From Acidobacteriota bacterium (GTDB lineage Bacteria > Acidobacteriota > Vicinamibacteria > Vicinamibacterales > CAVVIG01), in contig JAFDVO010000006.1 in assembly GCA_018268955.1 (NCBI GenBank), forward strand, positions 1-64,000: 64,000 nucleotides of DNA, read 5' to 3'. The translations under genes and the position numbers were made by a program. This document shows, piece after piece, positions 58,315 to 64,000 of the stretch. The notes below the pieces were generated by a model. The model searched no databases, had not been told where the DNA came from, and saw nothing but the letters and a program-made list of their open reading frames with translations. The stretch's first letter is position 1; every line of letters starts with the position of its first letter.

Positions 58315-60027
58315 ATGCACACGTCTCGTGCGCCGTGGCTCGCCAACTACGACCGCAGTGTCCCCGCGACGCTCGCACCCTATCCGACGCGGACGATCCT
58401 CGACTACGTCAGCGACCACGCGCGGACACGCCCTCACGCGGCGGCGCTGATCTTCAAGGGTGGAACCGTCACGTGGCAGCAGCTCGAACGTGAAAGCGAT
58501 GCCTTCGCGGCGGCCCTGCGCGCCCTTGGGGTCACGCGTGGAGACCGCGTCGGCCTCCTGCTGCCGAACTGCCCGCAGTTCTTCGTCGTGGAACTCGCGG
58601 CGTGGAAGCTCGGCGCGATCGTGGCCCCGCTGAACGTCATCTACACCGAGCACGAACTCGAAGAACCGCTGCGCGACAACGCCATCGACACCATTGTCAC
58701 GCTCAGCCGGTTCTACGACCGTGTGAACCACGTGCGGAGCCGCACGCCGCTGAAGCGGGTCATTGTCGCCAACATCAAGGAGTACTTCCCACCGCTCCTC
58801 AAGCTGCTGTTCACGCTGGTCCGCGAGAAGAAGGACGGCGATCGGGTCGTCATCAGGGATGGCGATTACGAGTACGGACGGCTCCTGGCCACGCATCGTG
58901 GACAGTCGGTCACGCGCGCCCCCCTGACGCAGGACGATCCCGCCGTCCTGCTGATGAGCGGCGGCACCACCGGCACGCCGAAGGGGGTGCTCGGCCGCCA
59001 CGGTGCGTACGTCCTGACCGGCCTGCAGATCGAAGCCTGGACCGGGTCGGTCCTCGGCAAGGGCGATAGCATCCTGATGCTGCCGCTCCCGATGTTCCAT
59101 GTGTACGCCAACGTCGGCGTGCAGGCGCTCGCGCTCGTGACCGGCAATCCGATCGCCCTCATCCCGAACCCGCGCGACCTCAAGGATCTCCTGTCCACCA
59201 TCAACAAGGTGAAGCCGACCTTCTTCACCGGGGTGCCCACGCTCTACGTCGGCATCCTCAACCATCCCGACGTCCAGAGCGGCAAGATCGACATCAAGTC
59301 GATCAAGATCTGCTTCTCAGGCGCGGCGGCGCTCCTCGCAGAGACAAAGGCGCGCTTCGAGCAGATCACCGGCGGCCGCATCGTCGAGGGCTACTCGCTG
59401 ACCGAGGCGATGATGGCGCTCTGCGTCAACCCGGTCGAGGGGCCCAACAAGCTGGGGTCGGTCGGCATGCCGCTGCCCGACGTCACCGTGCGGATCTACG
59501 ATGGTGACGAAGGCGTGCGGGAGATGCCGACGGGCGAGGTCGGTGAGATCTGCTTCTCAGCGCCACAGCTGATGGTCGGCTTCTGGAACCGCCCGGAAGA
59601 GACATCGACCGTCCTCCGCGACCACGTCGACGAGGACGGCAGCTCGCGTCGCTGGCTGCACACGGGGGACCTCGGGTACTTGGACGAGGATGGGTACCTC
59701 TTCATCGTCGACCGCAAGAAGGACCTGATCAAGACGAGCGGCTATCAGGTCTGGCCGCGTGAGGTGGAAGAGGCGCTCGCCCGCCATCCTGCCGTGCTGG
59801 AGGTGGGCGTTACGGGCGTGCCCGATCCGGTGAAGGGCGAGGCGGTGCGTGCCTACGTCGTCCTCCGCCCGGGGCAGCACGCGACCGAAGAGGAACTGCG
59901 CGGCTTCTGTCGTGCCGACCTGGCTCCCTACAAGGTGCCCGGGAAGGTGGAGTTCAGGAAGGATCTACCGAAGACGATGGTCGGGAAGATCCTCAGGCGC
60001 GGCTTGAAAGATCATCCAGCCGGCTAG
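58315..60027 (+). CDS. Long-chain acyl-CoA synthetase (AMP-dependent ligase)
   Basis: 570 residues of the ANL superfamily. P-loop motif LLMSGGTTGTPKGVLGRH, VEGYSLTEAMM, the adenylate-binding WLHTGDLGYLDEDGYLFIVDRKKDLIK block (split: WLHTGDLGYLDEDG, IVDRKKDLIKTSGYQV) and the C-terminal catalytic Lys in TMVGKILRRGLKDH are present. Substrate chain length is inferred from resemblance to FadD. ATG 58315 lies 10 nt after the -10; an upstream extension overlaps argF. Confidence 0.93.
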   Translation: MHTSRAPWLANYDRSVPATLAPYPTRTILDYVSDHARTRPHAAALIFKGGTVTWQQLERESDAFAAALRALGVTRGDRVGLLLPNCPQFFVVELAAWKLGAIVAPLNVIYTEHELEEPLRDNAIDTIVTLSRFYDRVNHVRSRTPLKRVIVANIKEYFPPLLKLLFTLVREKKDGDRVVIRDGDYEYGRLLATHRGQSVTRAPLTQDDPAVLLMSGGTTGTPKGVLGRHGAYVLTGLQIEAWTGSVLGKGDSILMLPLPMFHVYANVGVQALALVTGNPIALIPNPRDLKDLLSTINKVKPTFFTGVPTLYVGILNHPDVQSGKIDIKSIKICFSGAAALLAETKARFEQITGGRIVEGYSLTEAMMALCVNPVEGPNKLGSVGMPLPDVTVRIYDGDEGVREMPTGEVGEICFSAPQLMVGFWNRPEETSTVLRDHVDEDGSSRRWLHTGDLGYLDEDGYLFIVDRKKDLIKTSGYQVWPREVEEALARHPAVLEVGVTGVPDPVKGEAVRAYVVLRPGQHATEEELRGFCRADLAPYKVPGKVEFRKDLPKTMVGKILRRGLKDHPAG

Positions 60028-60036
60028 CGGCGCGAT

Positions 60037-60795
60037 TCAGCCTTTGGGCGCGCGAACGTCGACGCCCGCCGACTGCAGCCCCGCCCTCACCCAGGCCGCG
60101 AGCGACGGCGCGCCGGCAGTGTCCCCGTGGATGCACAGCGTGTCGACGTCGAGCCGGATCGATGTTCCATCGATGGCGGGCACCGATCGGTCAACGGCGA
60201 TCTGCATCGCACGCGTGACCACGTCCTCCACGTTGGCAATCACCGCATGCGGCTGGGATCGGGGCACCAGCGAGCCGTCCCCTTGGTACGCGCGGTCCGC
60301 GAAGCCCTCCAGGACGACCTGCAGGCCCATCGCTTTGGCTGCCGCCGCGAGCGCCGAAGCGGGCGGCGCGTAGACACACAGCCTCGGGTCGAAGGCGTGC
60401 GTCGCGAGAACGATTGCCTCGGCCAGATCCCGGTCGTACACAGCCATGTTGTACATCGCGCCGTGAGGCTTCACGTGCGCGAGCCTGACACCCTCCGCGC
60501 TCGCAACACCCGCGACCGCCGCAATCTGGTAGAGCACCAGGTCCTCGGCCTCGGTTGGGGAGAGGGTCATGTTGCGCCGGCCAAAGCCGGCGCGGTCAGG
60601 AAACGATGGATGGGCCCCGACCGCCACGGCGTGCTGGCGCGCAAGCTGGATTGTGTGTCGGAGGACTGAGGGGTCGCCTGCGTGGAAGCCGGCGGCGATG
60701 TTGACCGACGTCACGCTGCGCATCAGCGCGGCATCGTCGCCCAGGGTGTAGGCGCCGTAGGACTCGCCCGCGTCTGCGTTGAGATCGATGCGCAT
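60037..60795 (-). CDS. pxpA: 5-oxoprolinase subunit A (LamB/YcsF family)
   Basis: Subunit of ATP-dependent 5-oxoprolinase that recycles pyroglutamate. It has 252 residues from ATG 60795 (MRIDLNADAGESYG, the family start). VNIAAGFHAGDPSVL, GAHPSFPDRAGFGRR, and LAHVKPHGAMYN are conserved. pxpB and pxpC are not adjacent here. Convergent with the acyl-CoA ligase; its promoter should lie just downstream of the rfb terminator. Confidence 0.93.
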   Translation of the reverse strand: MRIDLNADAGESYGAYTLGDDAALMRSVTSVNIAAGFHAGDPSVLRHTIQLARQHAVAVGAHPSFPDRAGFGRRNMTLSPTEAEDLVLYQIAAVAGVASAEGVRLAHVKPHGAMYNMAVYDRDLAEAIVLATHAFDPRLCVYAPPASALAAAAKAMGLQVVLEGFADRAYQGDGSLVPRSQPHAVIANVEDVVTRAMQIAVDRSVPAIDGTSIRLDVDTLCIHGDTAGAPSLAAWVRAGLQSAGVDVRAPKG

Positions 60796-60823
60796 CGGCC
60801 GTATGGCCGTCCAGTGTACAGAC

Positions 60824-60851
60824 AAAAGGGCACCGCGTCATTGCGGTGCCC
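60824..60851 (-). terminator. Intrinsic terminator after rfbC
   Basis: Perfect 9-bp stem GGGCACCGC/GCGGTGCCC with a 6-nt loop, followed on the minus strand by TTTTG. It lies between rfbC and pxpA. The stretch 60852-61014 holds nothing else I can identify. Confidence 0.85.
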
Positions 60852-61014
60852 CTCCGCCCCACCGATCTGGCTCCCCCAGCAATTCACGGCGTTATGCCGT
60901 AATCAGACCGATGATGCGGGGGAGTTCGCAACGGCTGTGCCGACGCCGGCACGTGCAATCGCGCGACATCGCAGACCATGCGCCACGTCGGCGCCGACGA
61001 AAGCGTCAGCCGGA

Positions 61015-61578
61015 TTACGCTTTCGTGCCGCGGTAGCGAGGGAGGCGGTCGAGCGATTCGGCAATTGTCGGATTGAGACGGTCGCGTTCCGAGAGCACCG
61101 GGTTGTCGACGCCCCAGGGAATGCCAAGCACCGGATCGTTCCAGGCGAGCCCGATCTGGCCGGGCGCATCGTAGAGGTCCGTGCACTTGTATTCGATCTC
61201 CGCGACAGGGCTCAGGACAGAGAAACCGTGCGCGAATCCTTCTGGGATGTAGTACTGGCGGAAGGAGTCCGCCGACAGCCGCTCACCGACCCATTGGCCG
61301 AACGTGGGAGAGCCGACGCGTACGTCGACGGCGACGTCGAAGATCTCACCGACGATCACGCGGATCAGCTTCGCCTGCGGACGTGCGACCTGCAGGTGCA
61401 GGCCGCGAACGGTGCCCTGCACGGAACGGGAGTGGTTGTCCTGCACGAAGGGGCCGCGGACGCCGTGCGCGGCGTAGCGCTCGGCGTGAAACGTCTCGAG
61501 GAAGAACCCCCTGTTGTCCCGGAAGACATCGGGTTCGATCAGCAGTACGTCAGGAATCGACGCAGGGATCACGCGCAT
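61015..61578 (-). CDS. rfbC: dTDP-4-dehydrorhamnose 3,5-epimerase RfbC
   Basis: Third enzyme of dTDP-L-rhamnose synthesis. It has 187 residues from ATG 61578. FRDNRGFFLETFHAERY, the catalytic His in VRGLHLQ, YYIPEGFAHGF and YKCTDLYDAPG are typical. Two bases separate it from rfbA. rfbD is not in the visible cluster. Confidence 0.94.
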   Translation of the reverse strand: MRVIPASIPDVLLIEPDVFRDNRGFFLETFHAERYAAHGVRGPFVQDNHSRSVQGTVRGLHLQVARPQAKLIRVIVGEIFDVAVDVRVGSPTFGQWVGERLSADSFRQYYIPEGFAHGFSVLSPVAEIEYKCTDLYDAPGQIGLAWNDPVLGIPWGVDNPVLSERDRLNPTIAESLDRLPRYRGTKA

Positions 61579-61580
61579 GG

Positions 61581-62453
61581 CTACATTCCGTGTTCGAGGA
61601 GGCTGCGAAGGTACTGGCCGTAGGAGCTTGCCCCCATCGTGCCGGCAAGCCGCTGCAGTTCGGCGGCATCGATGTACCCCATACGGAACGCGATCTCCTC
61701 GAGATTCGCGACCATCAGGCCCTGGCGCTCCTCGATCGCCTGGATGTAGTTGGAGGCCTGCACGAGGGCTTCGTGAGTGCCCGTGTCGAGCCACGCCACA
61801 CCTCGAGGCAGCCGCTCCACCTTGAGCTGGCCGCGTTCGAGATAGGTGCGGTTGACGTCGGTGATTTCGAGCTCGCCGCGGGCCGACGGCTTCAGCGAGG
61901 CAGCGATGTCGAGCACAGCGTTGTCGTAGAAGTACAGGCCGACGACAGCGTAGTTCGACCTGGGCCTGGACGGCTTCTCTTCGAGGCTCACGGCATGACC
62001 ATCGGCATCGAACTCGACGACGCCGTATCGCTCCGGGTCGCGGACCCAGTAGCCGAACACGACGGCACCGTGCTCGTGATTCACCGCCGTGCGCAGGTAA
62101 TCCGTGAAGTGGGCCCCGTAGAAGATGTTGTCGCCGAGCGCGAGGGCCACGCGGTCATTCCCGACAAACGATCGGCCGATGATGAACGCCTGAGCGAGCC
62201 CTTCCGGCCTGGGCTGCGCCGCGTACTCCAGCCGCACGCCGAAGCGGGAACCGTCACCAAGCAAGCGCTGGAAGCTCGCCTGATCGTGAGGTGTGGTGAT
62301 GACCAGCACGTCACGGATGCCCGCGAGCATCAGCGTCGCCAGCGGGTAGTAGATCATCGGCTTGTTGTAGACCGGCAGCAGCTGCTTGCTGACGGCGAGC
62401 GTCAGTGGGTGGAGCCGCGTGCCGCTTCCGCCGGCGAGGATAATCCCCTTCAT
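61581..62453 (-). CDS. rfbA: Glucose-1-phosphate thymidylyltransferase RfbA
   Basis: First enzyme of the dTDP-rhamnose route. It has 290 residues from ATG 62453 ([18 protein letters not shown]). [36 protein letters not shown] and [10 protein letters not shown] are conserved. Located between rfbB and rfbC. Confidence 0.95.
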   Translation of the reverse strand: MKGIILAGGSGTRLHPLTLAVSKQLLPVYNKPMIYYPLATLMLAGIRDVLVITTPHDQASFQRLLGDGSRFGVRLEYAAQPRPEGLAQAFIIGRSFVGNDRVALALGDNIFYGAHFTDYLRTAVNHEHGAVVFGYWVRDPERYGVVEFDADGHAVSLEEKPSRPRSNYAVVGLYFYDNAVLDIAASLKPSARGELEITDVNRTYLERGQLKVERLPRGVAWLDTGTHEALVQASNYIQAIEERQGLMVANLEEIAFRMGYIDAAELQRLAGTMGASSYGQYLRSLLEHGM

Positions 62454-62490
62454 CGATGCGTCCGTGGTGTGTGTGCAGGTGCGACGCGCG

Positions 62491-63570
<1,080 letters not shown>

Positions 63571-63745
63571 CGGCGCTCTCCTGATGTGAAGGGCAAGTCT
63601 GCGTGCCCGAACTCGTGCCCACGCCAGTGCGAGGTTCAGATTCTACTGAGCGCGTGAAGGCCATCTCAACGGGTTTCAACCGTCGCGGCGGCTCTGCCGC
63701 CAGAGGCTTGCAGCGATGCCCAGAAGGGCACATCTCACGCGCCTG

Positions 63746-64000
63746 TCACGCGGCGAGGGTTTCCGGTCCAGGACGTCCGGCCCTGCGCGCGGTCCACCAT
63801 CCGACGACGACGTCGCGCACGCCGAGGGCGCCGTAGAGGAAGAAGCACATCGCGATGTACGCCACGGCATTCAGCCAGATCGGTAGCCGGTGGTGCAGGA
63901 ACAGGGTGGCGTAGCCGTAGACCAGCTCCACGTGGATCCAGTAGATGAACAACGAGTGACGTCCCAGCCGCGCGAGAACGCCGGAGGCCGATGGGAGCCT
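63746..64000 (-). CDS. C-terminal part of a membrane acyltransferase (HGSNAT/DUF1624-like)
   Basis: The frame enters from the right edge; 84 C-terminal residues are visible. LGRHSLFIYWIHVELVYG followed by two hydrophobic segments resembles the end of heparan-alpha-glucosaminide N-acetyltransferase-like or acyltransferase-3 proteins. With the rfb genes next door it could modify a surface glycan, but the active site is outside the window. Confidence 0.6.
   Translation of the reverse strand, partial: RLPSASGVLARLGRHSLFIYWIHVELVYGYATLFLHHRLPIWLNAVAYIAMCFFLYGALGVRDVVVGWWTARRAGRPGPETLAA

Overview
The window is a dense, GC-rich bacterial chromosome segment, estimated by eye at about 65-68% GC. Genes are packed head to tail with many 4-bp overlaps. 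The gene content points to a Gram-negative, TonB-using bacterium that makes menaquinone by the futalosine route (MqnE, MqnD, MqnB, MenG) and has a complete Isc system. It also carries a Mycobacterium-type CysO/Mec/CysM cysteine module. Acidobacteriota (Vicinamibacteria-like) is my best guess; that is inference from gene style, not from a marker search.

Layout. 1-10.6 kb, all minus strand: a partial Na+/H+ antiporter, YwiC-like protein and lipoprotein; OsmC; DUF4203-recR-ybaB-dnaX with the SRP RNA just upstream; then sod, nadA, mqnE and yjbQ. 10.7-16 kb, plus strand: a cobalamin riboswitch drives a TonB receptor and a btuD-btuC-btuF-like ABC system. 16-17.4 kb: an ECF sigma factor and its membrane partner. 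17.7-28.9 kb, all minus strand: cysM-mec-cysO-moeZ, then iscR-iscS-iscU-iscA-hscB-hscA-fdx-iscX, then mqnB-mqnD and a membrane protein. This is a continuous sulfur-mobilisation and cofactor block. 29-35 kb: a methyltransferase, a DNA glycosylase, a SIMPL protein, a CoA-transferase, a degenerate PilT-like protein and MenG. 35-38 kb: a DtxR-family regulator, a palindromic operator and a TonB receptor. 38-47 kb: a receiver protein, Gph, queD/queC, a DUF4097 protein, nagA, a DUF5615 protein, a deoxyhypusine-synthase-like enzyme, an atypical sigma54 activator and an FNR-type reductase. 47-49 kb: a BON lipoprotein, FabI and a zinc-ribbon/RG-rich protein. 49.2-58.2 kb: a divergent arginine regulon (argH-argG-argR to the left; argC-argB-argD-argA-argJ-argF to the right). 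58-64 kb: an acyl-CoA ligase, pxpA, rfbB-rfbA-rfbC and a partial membrane acyltransferase.

Main points of interest. (i) A shared 16-bp operator sits just downstream of the -10 box of both iscR and cysM, which would tie Fe-S assembly to protein-bound cysteine synthesis. CysO ends in Gly-Gly-Val, so it should need trimming. (ii) Many same-strand spacers in the minus-strand blocks carry their own short-period (about 7-8 bp) tandem repeat, often as head-to-head arms. The repeats reach into coding sequence: they supply the stop codons of mqnB and iscX, and a related block plus a REP-like palindrome forms an in-frame insertion of about 33 residues in NadA. (iii) The only ArgG in the arginine cluster has lost its ATP-binding and substrate motifs, and a PilT-like protein has lost the Walker A lysine. 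(iv) Many genes have a -10 box only about 7-12 nt before the start codon, which suggests leaderless mRNAs.
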